Shown piece after piece: positions 1-8,100 of a stretch of DNA of 64,000 nt (position 1 is the first letter of the stretch; each line of letters starts with the position of its first letter). This stretch comes from Amycolatopsis acidicola (GTDB lineage: Bacteria; Actinomycetota; Actinomycetes; Mycobacteriales; Pseudonocardiaceae): NCBI RefSeq assembly GCF_007713735.2, contig NZ_VMNW02000027.1:28141-92140 (forward strand). The letters run 5' to 3'. Under the pieces are notes generated by a model, which was given only the letters and a program-made list of their open reading frames with translations, was not told the DNA's origin and ran no database searches. A program made the position numbers and the translations under genes.

Positions 1-674
1 CGCCGCCGCAGATGACTCTCGGCGAGCTGGGCGGTGGCGTTGACCAGGGACACCGTGGCCGGGTGCAGCGCGTCGAGCAGCCCGCTGATGTCGACCGCGC
101 CGAGCACCGAACCGGTGTCGGGGTCGTGGATCGGGGCGGCCGCGCAGGTCCAGGTGTGATAGGTGCGCACGAGGTGCTCGGCGGAGTAGATCTGCACCGG
201 CGCGTCGACCGCGAGGGCGGTGCCCATCGCGTTGGTCCCGATACTGGCCTCCGACCAGCCGGTGCCCTCGCACAGCCCGACCGGATCGGCCATTTTGCAC
301 AGCCCCGCCGGGCCTTCGCGCCACAGGATCGTGCCCTCGGCGTCGGTGATGATCATGACGTGCCGCGACTCGTCGGCGATCGTGACCAGCAGTTCCCGCA
401 TCGGGGCCAGCACCGCCTGCAGCGGGTGCGCGGCCCGGACGTCCTCCACCTCGTCCGGCTGGTACACCACCGGCGGCCGGTAGTCGTCGGGGTCGATGTG
501 CGCGAGCAGCGAGCGCTGCCAGGACTCCGAGATCACCGACCGGGGCGCCGCCGGCGGGCGGCTGCCGCTGAGCGTGGCCTCGCGGACCCGTTGCAGCAGC
601 TCGAACTGCGCTTCCGGATCGGAGGACAGGGACAGCGTCGAAGCGGACTTCGGGCGGGCGGTCTCGACGTTCAT
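1..674 (-). CDS. AcoR-like GAF-domain transcriptional regulator, partial
   Basis: The frame reads leftwards from ATG at 674 and is open for 224 codons to the window edge, so the C-terminal part, including any DNA-binding helix-turn-helix, is missing. The visible part has the SESWQRS motif at residues 49-55 and a GAF-type sensor domain at about 85-220 with GTNAMGTAL at 146-154. Both are typical of activators of acetoin, glycerol or alcohol metabolism (AcoR group). It diverges from the aldehyde dehydrogenase operon at 861, which it probably controls in response to a small alcohol, aldehyde or ketone. Whether it carries an AAA+ sigma-54 activation domain cannot be seen; such regulators in actinobacteria usually lack it. 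Confidence 0.8.
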   Translation of the reverse strand, partial: MNVETARPKSASTLSLSSDPEAQFELLQRVREATLSGSRPPAAPRSVISESWQRSLLAHIDPDDYRPPVVYQPDEVEDVRAAHPLQAVLAPMRELLVTIADESRHVMIITDAEGTILWREGPAGLCKMADPVGLCEGTGWSEASIGTNAMGTALAVDAPVQIYSAEHLVRTYHTWTCAAAPIHDPDTGSVLGAVDISGLLDALHPATVSLVNATAQLAESHLRR

Positions 675-760
675 TGGCTCTCCGCGGCGGCGTTGACGGG
701 CGGCCGGGCCGGTGCGCACCCCGGGCCCACCAGGCAGCATGCCGCGCGGCCCGCGCCTTC

Positions 761-798
761 TGCAAGTGCACGACCCGGTCGTTGCAACGCGTCTGCAA
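761..798. promoter_or_regulatory. candidate operator of the AcoR-like regulator
   Basis: In the divergent gap between the regulator (start 674) and the aldehyde dehydrogenase (start 861) there is an inverted repeat TTGCA-N7-TGCAA at 782-798. Further TGCA half-sites (TGCAAGTGCA) lie at 761-770. Repeated TGCAA/TTGCA half-sites in front of a regulated operon fit an activator binding region. The assignment to this regulator rests on position only. Confidence 0.35.
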
Positions 799-860
799 CG
801 TCGCCGTTCCTACCGTTGCCCCACTACACCGGCCAACGACGACCAGGAGGGACCAGCTCC

Positions 861-2384
861 ATGACGAAGTACGCGGCTCCGGGGGAATCCGGCAGCGTCG
901 TGGCGTTCGAACCGCGCTACGACCACTTCATCGGCGGCGAGTACGTGCCGCCTGCCAAGGGCGGTTACTTCGAGAACCCGACCCCGGTCACCGGCAAGAG
1001 CTTCACCGAGATCGCCCGCGGCACCGCCGAGGACGTCGACCGCGCGGTCGCCGCCGCGAACGGCGCGGCCGCGGCCTGGGGCCGGACGGCACCGGCCGAG
1101 CGGGCCGCGGTGCTGAACAAGATCGCCGACCGGATGGAGGCGAACCTCGAGAAGCTCGCGGTCGCCGAGTCCTGGGACAACGGCAAGGCGGTGCGCGAAA
1201 CCCTCGCCGCCGACATCCCGCTCGCGATCGACCACTTCCGCTACTTCGCGGGCGCGATCCGCGCCCAGGAGGGCGGGATCTCGCAGCTCGACAACGACAC
1301 CGTGGCGTACCACTTCCACGAGCCGCTCGGCGTCGTCGGGCAGATCATCCCGTGGAACTTCCCGATCCTGATGGCCACCTGGAAGCTCGCCCCCGCCCTG
1401 GCCGCGGGTAACTGCGTGGTGCTCAAGCCCGCCGAGCAGACCCCGGCGTCCATCCACGTGCTGCTCTCGGTGATCTCCGACCTGCTGCCGGCCGGCGTGC
1501 TGAACGTGGTCAACGGGTTCGGCGTCGAAGCGGGCAAGCCGCTGGCGCAGCACCCCGGGATCCGGAAGGTCGCCTTCACCGGGGAGACCACCACCGGGCG
1601 GCTGATCATGCAGTACGCCAGCGAGAACATCATCCCGGTCACCCTCGAACTGGGCGGCAAGAGCCCGAACATCTTCTTCGCCGACGTGGCCGCGGAGAAC
1701 GACGCGTTCTACAACAAGGCTCAAGAGGGCTTCACGATGTTCGCCCTCAACCAGGGCGAGGTCTGCACCTGCCCGTCCCGCGCGCTCGTGCAGTCCTCGA
1801 TCTACGACAGGTTCATGAGCGACGGCGTGGCTCGCGTGCAGAAGATCAAGCAGGGCCACCCGCTCGACACCGACACGATGATCGGCGCGCAGGCGTCCAA
1901 CGACCAGTTCGAGAAGATCCTGTCCTACATCGACATCGGCAAGCAGGAGGGCGCGAAGATCCTCACCGGTGGCGAGAAGTCGGACCTCGGCGGCGAACTG
2001 TCCGGCGGCTACTACATCCAGCCGACGGTGTTCGAGGGCGACAACAAGATGCGGATCTTCCAGGAGGAGATCTTCGGCCCGGTCGTGTCGGTCGCCCGGT
2101 TCGACGACTACGACGACGCGATCAAGACCGCCAACGACACGCTGTACGGCCTCGGTGCCGGCGTCTGGTCCCGCGAAGGCAACATCGCTTTCCGTGCGGG
2201 GCGCGACATCCAGGCCGGTCGCGTGTGGACGAACTGCTACCACGTCTACCCCGCGCACGCGGCGTTCGGCGGGTACAAGCAGTCCGGTATCGGCCGCGAG
2301 AACCACAAGGACATGCTGGACCACTACCAGCAGACCAAGAACCTGCTCGTGTCGTACTCCCCCGACGCGCAAGGGTTCTTCTGA
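861..2384 (+). CDS. NAD-dependent aldehyde dehydrogenase
   Basis: This 507-residue protein oxidises an aldehyde to its acid with NAD(P)+. Catalytic Cys302 sits in NQGEVCTC and general-base Glu263 in LELGGKSPN; the PWNFP motif lies further upstream. The start is the ATG at 861, ten bases after AGGAGG at 845-850; the frame is open further upstream but that part overlaps the divergent regulator and makes no sense as protein. Sequence and partner (a DUF779 protein right behind it) match the ExaC/AldB-type acetaldehyde dehydrogenases of alcohol and acetone metabolism. With the acyl-CoA synthetase downstream it would take a short aldehyde to acyl-CoA. The exact substrate is not visible. Confidence 0.93.
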   Translation: MTKYAAPGESGSVVAFEPRYDHFIGGEYVPPAKGGYFENPTPVTGKSFTEIARGTAEDVDRAVAAANGAAAAWGRTAPAERAAVLNKIADRMEANLEKLAVAESWDNGKAVRETLAADIPLAIDHFRYFAGAIRAQEGGISQLDNDTVAYHFHEPLGVVGQIIPWNFPILMATWKLAPALAAGNCVVLKPAEQTPASIHVLLSVISDLLPAGVLNVVNGFGVEAGKPLAQHPGIRKVAFTGETTTGRLIMQYASENIIPVTLELGGKSPNIFFADVAAENDAFYNKAQEGFTMFALNQGEVCTCPSRALVQSSIYDRFMSDGVARVQKIKQGHPLDTDTMIGAQASNDQFEKILSYIDIGKQEGAKILTGGEKSDLGGELSGGYYIQPTVFEGDNKMRIFQEEIFGPVVSVARFDDYDDAIKTANDTLYGLGAGVWSREGNIAFRAGRDIQAGRVWTNCYHVYPAHAAFGGYKQSGIGRENHKDMLDHYQQTKNLLVSYSPDAQGFF

Positions 2385-2386
2385 TC

Positions 2387-2755
2387 ATGTCCCGGGTGGA
2401 TCTCACCGAAGCCGCGGCGGATCTGCTGCGGCAGCTGGCCGGGCAGCACGGACCGCTGATGTTCCACCAGTCGGGCGGCTGCTGCGACGGCAGCGCGCCC
2501 ATGTGCTACCCGGCGGGCGAGTTCCGCACCGGCCAGTCGGACGTGCACCTCGGCGACCTCAGCGTCGCCGGGGTGCCCGCCCCGATCGCGGTGTGGATGT
2601 CGGCCTCGCAGTTCGAATACTGGAAACACACCCATCTCACGATCGACGTGGTCAAGGGCCGGGGCAGCGGGTTCTCGCTCGAAGCCCCCGAAGGCGTGCG
2701 GTTCCTGATCCGCTCGCGCCTGCTCACCGATCAAGAACTGGCCACAATGGACTGA
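2387..2755 (+). CDS. DUF779 family protein
   Basis: This is a 122-residue protein starting two bases after the aldehyde dehydrogenase stop. It has the family's Cys-rich block HQSGGCCDGSAPMC at about residues 27-40. DUF779 genes are almost always next to aldehyde dehydrogenases of this type, and a redox or metal-linked accessory role has been suggested for them, but no activity is established. Translational coupling to the upstream gene is likely. Length is normal for the family. Confidence 0.88.
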   Translation: MSRVDLTEAAADLLRQLAGQHGPLMFHQSGGCCDGSAPMCYPAGEFRTGQSDVHLGDLSVAGVPAPIAVWMSASQFEYWKHTHLTIDVVKGRGSGFSLEAPEGVRFLIRSRLLTDQELATMD

Positions 2756-2765
2756 AAGGACGGGA

Positions 2766-4652
2766 ATGGGCGGCTACGCGGACGTCTACACCGAAAGCCT
2801 GCGTGATCCGGAGGGCTTCTGGCTCTCCGCGGCGAAGGCGATCAGCTGGGCGCGGGAACCGCGCCAGGCGCTGGACGACGCGCGGCCGCCCTGGTACCGC
2901 TGGTTCCCGGACGGACGGCTCAACACCTGTTACAACGCGCTCGACCGGCACGTCGAAGCCGGGCACGGCGACCGGCTCGCCCTCGTATACGACTCCCCGG
3001 TCACCGGAACGCAAGCGCGCTACACGTATGCGGAACTGCTCGAGAAGGTCGCGCGGTTCGCCGGCGCGCTGCGGGAGCTGGGTGTCGGCAAGGGCGACCG
3101 GGTGGTGATCTACCTGCCGATGGTGCCGGAGGCGGTGGTCGCGATGCTCGCGTGCGCCCGCCTCGGCGCGGTGCATTCGGTGGTGTTCGGCGGTTTCGCG
3201 CCCAAGGAGCTGGCTGTCCGGATCGCCGACGTGCGGCCGAAAGCCATCGTGTGCGGTTCGTGCGGCGTCGAGCCGACGCGCGTGATCCCGTACCGGCCCA
3301 TCGTCGAGGAAGCGCTTTCACTCGCGGGCGGGGAACGGCCGGAAGTCGTGGTCTTCCAACGCGAAGTGTCGCGCGCGGAGCTGCTTCCGGGTGACCACGA
3401 CGGCGATTCGCTGGTCGCCGGCGCCTCCCCAGCGGAGTGCGTCGAGGTCGCGGCGACGGATCCGTTGTACGTGCTGTACACGTCCGGCACCACCGGGAAA
3501 CCCAAGGGCGTCGTGCGCGACAACGGCGGGCACGCGGTGGCGCTCGCGTGGAGCATGACCAACATCTACGACATCGGGCCGGGCGACGTGTGGTGGACCG
3601 CGTCCGACGTCGGCTGGGTGGTCGGCCACTCCTACATCGTGTACGCGCCGCTGCTCGTGGGCGCGACAACCGTTGTGTACGAAGGAAAACCGGTCGGCAC
3701 CCCGGACGCGTCGGCGTTCTGGCGGGTGATCGCGGAGCACGGGGTCAAGGCGTTGTTCACCGCGCCGACGGCGATCCGCGCGATCAAGAAGGTCGATCCG
3801 GAGGCGGCGGACGCGGGCGATCTGCCAGGGCTGGAAACGCTTTTCCTCGCCGGGGAACGGCTCGATCCGCAGACTTTCCACTGGGCACGGGAAAAGCTCG
3901 GGGTCCCGGTGATCGACCACTGGTGGCAGACCGAGACGGGATGGGCGATCGCGGCGAATCCCCATGGCCTGGAACCGATGCCGGTCAAACCGGGCTCGCC
4001 GACGGTGCCCATGCCGGGCTACGACGTGCGGGTACTGGACGAGCAGGGCGCGGAACTGCCGCGCGGCGGTGAGGGCGCGATCTGCCTGCGGTTGCCGTTG
4101 CCGCCGGGGACTCTGCCGACGCTGTGGGAGGACGACGAGCGTTTCGTGGCTTCGTATCTCTCGCGGTATCCGGGCTACTACCTGACCGGCGACGGCGGTT
4201 TCCGCGACGAGGACGGGTACCTGTTCGTCATGGGCCGCACCGACGACGTGATCAACGTGGCCGGGCACCGGCTGTCGGCCGGCGCGATGGAAGCCGCGCT
4301 GGCGACGCACCCCGCGGTCGCGGAATGCGCGGTGATCGGTGTCCACGACGCATTGAAGGGGCAGCTGCCGCGCGGGTTCGTGGTGCTGAAATCCGGGGTG
4401 ACCGTGGACGAAACCGTGCTCGGCGAGGAACTGGTCGCGGCGGTGCGGCGGGACATCGGCGCGGTGGCCGCGTTCCGGAGCGTGTCGGTCGTCGACGCGC
4501 TGCCGAAAACCCGGTCCGGCAAGATCCTGCGCAAGAGCATGCGGGCGCTCGCCGAAGGCCGGGACGAACCGGTCCCTTCCACAATCGAAGACCCGGCCGT
4601 GCTCGATGCCCTGCGTACCGTGCTTACGCCGGTCAGCACCGCCAGGGAGTAG
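2766..4652 (+). CDS. prpE: propionyl/acetyl-CoA synthetase (PrpE-like)
   Basis: This is a 628-residue AMP-forming acyl-CoA synthetase. An N-terminal ACAS domain (YRWFPDGRLNTCYNALDRHV) is followed by the P-loop YTSGTTGKPKG at about 237-247, the adenylation core with GERLDP and WWQTETG, and the C-terminal lysine motif KTRSGKILRK. Length and these motifs match propionate-CoA ligase PrpE better than AcsA. It lies ten bases after the DUF779 gene, so acid formed by the upstream aldehyde dehydrogenase would be activated here (inference). Acetate as the main substrate cannot be excluded. Confidence 0.85.
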   Translation: MGGYADVYTESLRDPEGFWLSAAKAISWAREPRQALDDARPPWYRWFPDGRLNTCYNALDRHVEAGHGDRLALVYDSPVTGTQARYTYAELLEKVARFAGALRELGVGKGDRVVIYLPMVPEAVVAMLACARLGAVHSVVFGGFAPKELAVRIADVRPKAIVCGSCGVEPTRVIPYRPIVEEALSLAGGERPEVVVFQREVSRAELLPGDHDGDSLVAGASPAECVEVAATDPLYVLYTSGTTGKPKGVVRDNGGHAVALAWSMTNIYDIGPGDVWWTASDVGWVVGHSYIVYAPLLVGATTVVYEGKPVGTPDASAFWRVIAEHGVKALFTAPTAIRAIKKVDPEAADAGDLPGLETLFLAGERLDPQTFHWAREKLGVPVIDHWWQTETGWAIAANPHGLEPMPVKPGSPTVPMPGYDVRVLDEQGAELPRGGEGAICLRLPLPPGTLPTLWEDDERFVASYLSRYPGYYLTGDGGFRDEDGYLFVMGRTDDVINVAGHRLSAGAMEAALATHPAVAECAVIGVHDALKGQLPRGFVVLKSGVTVDETVLGEELVAAVRRDIGAVAAFRSVSVVDALPKTRSGKILRKSMRALAEGRDEPVPSTIEDPAVLDALRTVLTPVSTARE

Positions 4653-4668
4653 TCGGTAGCCTGGCGCC

Positions 4669-5625
4669 GTGGTCGAACCCGTGTACTCGAGTGCCGCCGC
4701 GGACGAGCCGGACCGCCCGAATCCGGACGTATCCCCGGAATCTGGCGAAAAAGGCAGCAGGCGGAAGAAAAAAGCCCCGAAGAAGCAGCGTCCCTTCTGG
4801 ATCGAGTTGCCGATCCTGATCGTGATCGCGCTCGTGCTGGCTTTCGTGTTCCAGCAGTTCTTCGCCCGCGTGTACACGATCCCGTCGGGTTCGATGGAGA
4901 CCACGCTGCACGGCTGTGACGGCTGCTACGGCGACAAGGTGCTGGTCGACAAGCTCACCTACGACTTCACCGACGCCACACCCGGCGATGTCGTGGTGTT
5001 CAAGGGCCCGCAGCCGTGGGTGGAGAACGAAGCTCCGACGCAGCGGTCGAGCAACTCGTTCATCCGGTTCTTCCAGGATGTGGGTTCGGTGTTCGGCCTC
5101 GCCCCGCCCGACGAACGTGACTTCGTGAAGCGGATCATCGCCACCGGCGGTCAGACGGTGCAGTGCTGCGACGCGCAGAACCGGGTCCTGGTGGACGGCA
5201 AGCCGCTGAACGAGCCGTACATCCACTGGGAAGACCCCGGCCACCCGGTCCAGGATTCATTCGATCCGGTGAAAGTCCCGGACGGCGAGGTCTGGGTGAT
5301 GGGCGACAACCGCAACAACTCGATGGACTCGCGGTACCAGGGCGGCGGGGGCGTGAACGGGGCCGTGCCGGTCGGCAACATCATCGGCAAGGCCAGGTTC
5401 ATCGTGCTGCCGCCGAGCCGGTGGGGTGGCGTGAGCGACACCGACCCGCAGGCGTCGACCGGCGCCGAAGCACTGGGCGCGCCGGACTGGCAGCAGGGCC
5501 TCCCCGTCGCGTTCGGGGCCGTCGCCGCGTGGCCGACGCTCGCCGCGAGCCGGCGTGTGGGCCGCTCGGTGCGTTCGTCCCGCCGGTCCCGCTCGTCCCG
5601 CTCGTCCCGCCGGAAGCGGCGATGA
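4669..5625 (+). CDS. lepB: signal peptidase I
   Basis: This is a 318-residue type I signal peptidase that cleaves signal peptides of exported proteins at the outer face of the membrane. A charged, Lys-rich cytoplasmic tail (about 1-43) is followed by a membrane segment at about 46-66. Then comes the catalytic Ser75 in SGSM and Lys154 in DFVKRIIATGG, and the GDNRNNSMDSR box. Start is GTG at 4669. A weakly hydrophobic stretch and a Ser/Arg-rich tail (last 25 residues, SSRRSRSSRSSRR) follow the catalytic domain. The tail may be cytoplasmic after a second membrane pass. It is 16 bases behind the prpE-like stop but functionally unrelated. Confidence 0.95.
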   Translation: MVEPVYSSAAADEPDRPNPDVSPESGEKGSRRKKKAPKKQRPFWIELPILIVIALVLAFVFQQFFARVYTIPSGSMETTLHGCDGCYGDKVLVDKLTYDFTDATPGDVVVFKGPQPWVENEAPTQRSSNSFIRFFQDVGSVFGLAPPDERDFVKRIIATGGQTVQCCDAQNRVLVDGKPLNEPYIHWEDPGHPVQDSFDPVKVPDGEVWVMGDNRNNSMDSRYQGGGGVNGAVPVGNIIGKARFIVLPPSRWGGVSDTDPQASTGAEALGAPDWQQGLPVAFGAVAAWPTLAASRRVGRSVRSSRRSRSSRSSRRKRR

Positions 5626-5641
5626 CAGCGGTTCGCCGGAG

Positions 5642-6145
5642 ATGACCACGCCGGCGAACCTCCCCCTGCGCCGCCGCGGCGTCGACGTGTTCTTCGCCGT
5701 GGTGTTCGCGGCGTTCACCGTGACCTCGGTGATCAGCGATCTGCTGCCGACGGTGGGTGTCGACTTCACGCACCCGTCGGCGAACTTCTTCGTCAACTCG
5801 AACTACTGGTACGCCCACGATGCAGATCCGCTGTTCATGCACCCTCCCTCGTGGATGCGGATAGTGACCGGCCTGTCCGCCTTCGTGTACATGCCGTTCT
5901 ACGTGGTGCTGGTGTATGCCCTGGTCACGGGCCGGAACTGGATCCAGCTGCCTGCGGTCATCTACGCCACGATGATCGTCACCCTGACCGGCGTGGTCGT
6001 CTTCGGTGTCGAGTTCTTCGGCGAGCCGGAGTGGCGGACCCAGAACCCGGCTAAGTTCCTGGCGTTCAACCTGCCGTACGTGCTGGTGCCGCTGGTGCTG
6101 CTCGCCCGCATGCGCAAGCCGCTCCCGTTCACCCGCCGGTTCTGA
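5642..6145 (+). CDS. EXPERA-domain (TMEM97/emopamil-binding-like) membrane protein
   Basis: This is a 167-residue protein with four predicted membrane helices (about 14-36, 72-95, 103-125, 140-156). It carries the EXPERA signature of sterol isomerase EBP, TM6SF2 and TMEM97. Asp33 sits at the end of helix 1 (ISDLLP). WYAHDADPLF with Asp62 is followed by HPPSWMR. LPAVIYATMIVTL forms helix 3 and NLPYVLVPLVLL helix 4. The two acidic residues correspond to the ligand-binding pair described in TMEM97. In eukaryotes the fold binds sterols and other lipids; the bacterial substrate is unknown. The ATG start at 5642 is 16 bases after lepB. An earlier in-frame start inside lepB is less likely. Confidence 0.75.
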   Translation: MTTPANLPLRRRGVDVFFAVVFAAFTVTSVISDLLPTVGVDFTHPSANFFVNSNYWYAHDADPLFMHPPSWMRIVTGLSAFVYMPFYVVLVYALVTGRNWIQLPAVIYATMIVTLTGVVVFGVEFFGEPEWRTQNPAKFLAFNLPYVLVPLVLLARMRKPLPFTRRF

Positions 6146-6230
6146 CAGGGGGTGGTCGCAGAGCGCGATCGCCGGTGCGCTAAAGTTTGTACCCGTTGGC
6201 CCGGAGAGATCCGGGTCGGCACCCAAGCAT

Positions 6231-6303
<73 letters not shown>

Positions 6304-6308
6304 CATCA

Positions 6309-6340
6309 CCCCAGGTCAGAGACCTGGGGTTTTTGTTTGT
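6309..6340 (+). terminator. Rho-independent terminator of tRNA-Asn
   Basis: A perfect nine-base-pair stem CCCCAGGTC/GACCTGGGG with an AGA loop (6309-6329) is followed by a T-rich run (TTTTTGTTTGT to 6340). Confidence 0.93.
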
Positions 6341-6470
6341 ATCCCCTCACGAAACCCGCTTTCGCACAAAACTCGCATACTTGAGACCACGTGGATCCGG
6401 GCGGCGGTAACGACTCCTTGCCAGTCCGCGACTATCGGGCGACATCCACAGCCCCCACGGAGCCCCCGCT

Positions 6471-6779
6471 ATGGCCACCGCCATCCGACGCCCCGACGCA
6501 CTCGGTACCGCTGACTTCATCTGCGGCATCCTCGCGACCCTCACCCTCGCCGCAACGATCGTCACAAGCCTCACCACCGATGCTCGCGCTGCCGCCACCG
6601 GGGCCGGAGCGGGGGCTCTGTTGGTCATCACTGTGATCGGGTTCCCCTGCGCCTACCACGCTCGCGGGCACACCAAATCCACCCCGGCCCTGTGGGGGAT
6701 CATCCTGAACGAGGGTGTGTGGATCGTGGCAGCGGCGTGGTTCCTGATCGAGATGTGCGTGAAAGCCACAAGCATCTAG
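6471..6779 (+). CDS. small hypothetical membrane protein
   Basis: This is a 102-residue protein with three predicted membrane helices (about 14-35, 45-62 and 74-96), a short positively charged loop (HARGHTKST) and no recognisable catalytic motif. No clear ribosome site precedes the ATG. It lies alone between the tRNA-Asn terminator and the convergent PadR-type gene. I do not recognise a family with certainty; the arrangement resembles DUF4190-like small membrane proteins. The 160 bases behind it (6780-6938) hold no gene I can support. Confidence 0.55.
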   Translation: MATAIRRPDALGTADFICGILATLTLAATIVTSLTTDARAAATGAGAGALLVITVIGFPCAYHARGHTKSTPALWGIILNEGVWIVAAAWFLIEMCVKATSI

Positions 6780-6938
6780 GGCAACAGCGAGCGTTGCTAC
6801 TTCTGGTGTTTCATGCCGTCGATCAAGCCCTTGAACGAATCACGATTTACCTCAGCAGTCGTCGGCCGGCCGGTTCATGCGCTGGGCCATCCGCCGCTGC
6901 GCCCCATTCAGCGAGGCAGACGCTCGACAGGCCCCGAC

Positions 6939-8075
6939 CTACCCCGCCTTCACCGGTTGCCGCAGGACGGTTCTCAACTTCGACGGCATCGTTCGTCTCG
7001 GGTCGCTGAGGTAGATCTCGTGGTGGTCGCCGTTGTAGGTGAGGCCGTGGGCCGGGAGGTAGTCGTCGTGGAGGCGTTGCAGGGTGGGGGTTTCGTCGTC
7101 ATAGGGGCCGATGTGCAGGATCTGGACACAGGTTCCTTCGGCCACACGACGTAGCCGGATCTGGGCAACCGCGGGGTTTTCCTTCTTCCGCACCACGTCG
7201 GCGACGGCGGACTGGACCAGATCCTCGGTGATCCAGGGCGGCTGGCTGATCATCATGGTCCATGCCCAGCTTTCCTTGCGCCGCGCGAGGAACACCGCCG
7301 GGTCATCGGCACGCCACAAACCCTCGAGCGGGCCGACGACGAAGTCCCGGCCGAGGGAGTTCTTGCTCGCGAACTTCACCGTGTACGCCACCCCATAGAG
7401 CGCTTCGACCGCGTTCGCGTACGTGGTGGAGGTGTTCGGGTCACCGCGGCCGTCGATGGCGAGGTACTGCAGCTCCGGCACGTCGACGACGCTGAAACCC
7501 TTGGACGACGGCGAATAGAGCTCCCGATGAACCTTCTTGACGTCGTACTTCTCCACCATCGTCTCCCTCAACGCGTTCTCGGTCCACGCCACGTCAGCGG
7601 CGAGCATGGCCTCGCTGTAGTCGAAGATCGCGGACGCGGCCGCGGGCAACGGTTCCTGCGCACGCCGGGTGGCACGGACCGTCGCGAGCTGGGCGCGCAG
7701 GGCGGACAGGCGTTCGGTCAGGCCGGCCGACACCTCGGCCTCCGGCAAACCGGGGCTGTTGGCCATCCCGATCAACACGCGGGCATGCAACGGCGTCAGC
7801 GTGGTGAGCGCGTCGCGGGTGGCGGTGGCGCACAGTTCGCGGCCGGCGGCCGTCGCGCGGAAGGTGGCGCGGGACTTCCTCGACGCGGGCGCGCCGGCCG
7901 ACTCGATCAGCCCCCGTTTGGCCAGTTTGTCGAGCACGTAATAAATCGACGAGAACCCGAGCGCGGTCCAGTTACGCACCCCGCGCTCCTCGATGACCCG
8001 ATCCAGCTCGTACCCGTGCCGCGGCTGCTCCACGACGAGCCCGAGCACGGTCAGCTCCGCATCGGTCAGCGTCAC
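6939..8075 (-). CDS. PadR-type regulator fused to a GyrI-like ligand-binding domain
   Basis: This is a 378-residue protein. Residues 1-85 form a PadR winged helix (LVVEQPRHGYELDRVI and SSIYYVLDKLAKRGLI), and residues 86-170 the C-terminal helices of PadR. From about 175 on there is a complete GyrI-like small-molecule-binding domain (EKYDVKK at 175-181 through the hydrophobic core to the end). The two parts are normally separate neighbouring genes; here they are one frame. Met173 (codon 7559-7557) would be the natural start of the GyrI-like part, and a GAGGGAG sequence lies just upstream of it, so a second shorter product is possible. The GTG start at 8075 is probably leaderless: TAGAAT at 8088-8083 lies seven bases upstream. 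A drug- or metabolite-responsive repressor is the likely role. Confidence 0.85.
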   Translation of the reverse strand: MTLTDAELTVLGLVVEQPRHGYELDRVIEERGVRNWTALGFSSIYYVLDKLAKRGLIESAGAPASRKSRATFRATAAGRELCATATRDALTTLTPLHARVLIGMANSPGLPEAEVSAGLTERLSALRAQLATVRATRRAQEPLPAAASAIFDYSEAMLAADVAWTENALRETMVEKYDVKKVHRELYSPSSKGFSVVDVPELQYLAIDGRGDPNTSTTYANAVEALYGVAYTVKFASKNSLGRDFVVGPLEGLWRADDPAVFLARRKESWAWTMMISQPPWITEDLVQSAVADVVRKKENPAVAQIRLRRVAEGTCVQILHIGPYDDETPTLQRLHDDYLPAHGLTYNGDHHEIYLSDPRRTMPSKLRTVLRQPVKAG

Positions 8076-8080
8076 ACCCG

Positions 8081-8100
8081 CTATTCTAGCGCTGGAATAG
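8081..8100. promoter_or_regulatory. palindromic operator overlapping the PadR-GyrI promoter
   Basis: CTATTCTAGCGCTGGAATAG is a 20-bp inverted repeat with 18 of 20 positions symmetric. It contains the -10 element TAGAAT of the minus-strand gene and ends five bases before its GTG start. It fills the gap between that gene and the stop of the enoyl-CoA hydratase. Autorepression by the PadR-GyrI protein is the simplest reading. Confidence 0.7.

Noticed and set aside
12..860. N-terminal extension of the aldehyde dehydrogenase
   Set aside because: It covers the divergent regulator gene; the ATG at 861 has a good ribosome site and begins the family sequence.
6780..6938. Small coding frames between the small membrane protein and the PadR-GyrI gene
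   Set aside because: No start with ribosome site and no recognisable protein; treated as non-coding.
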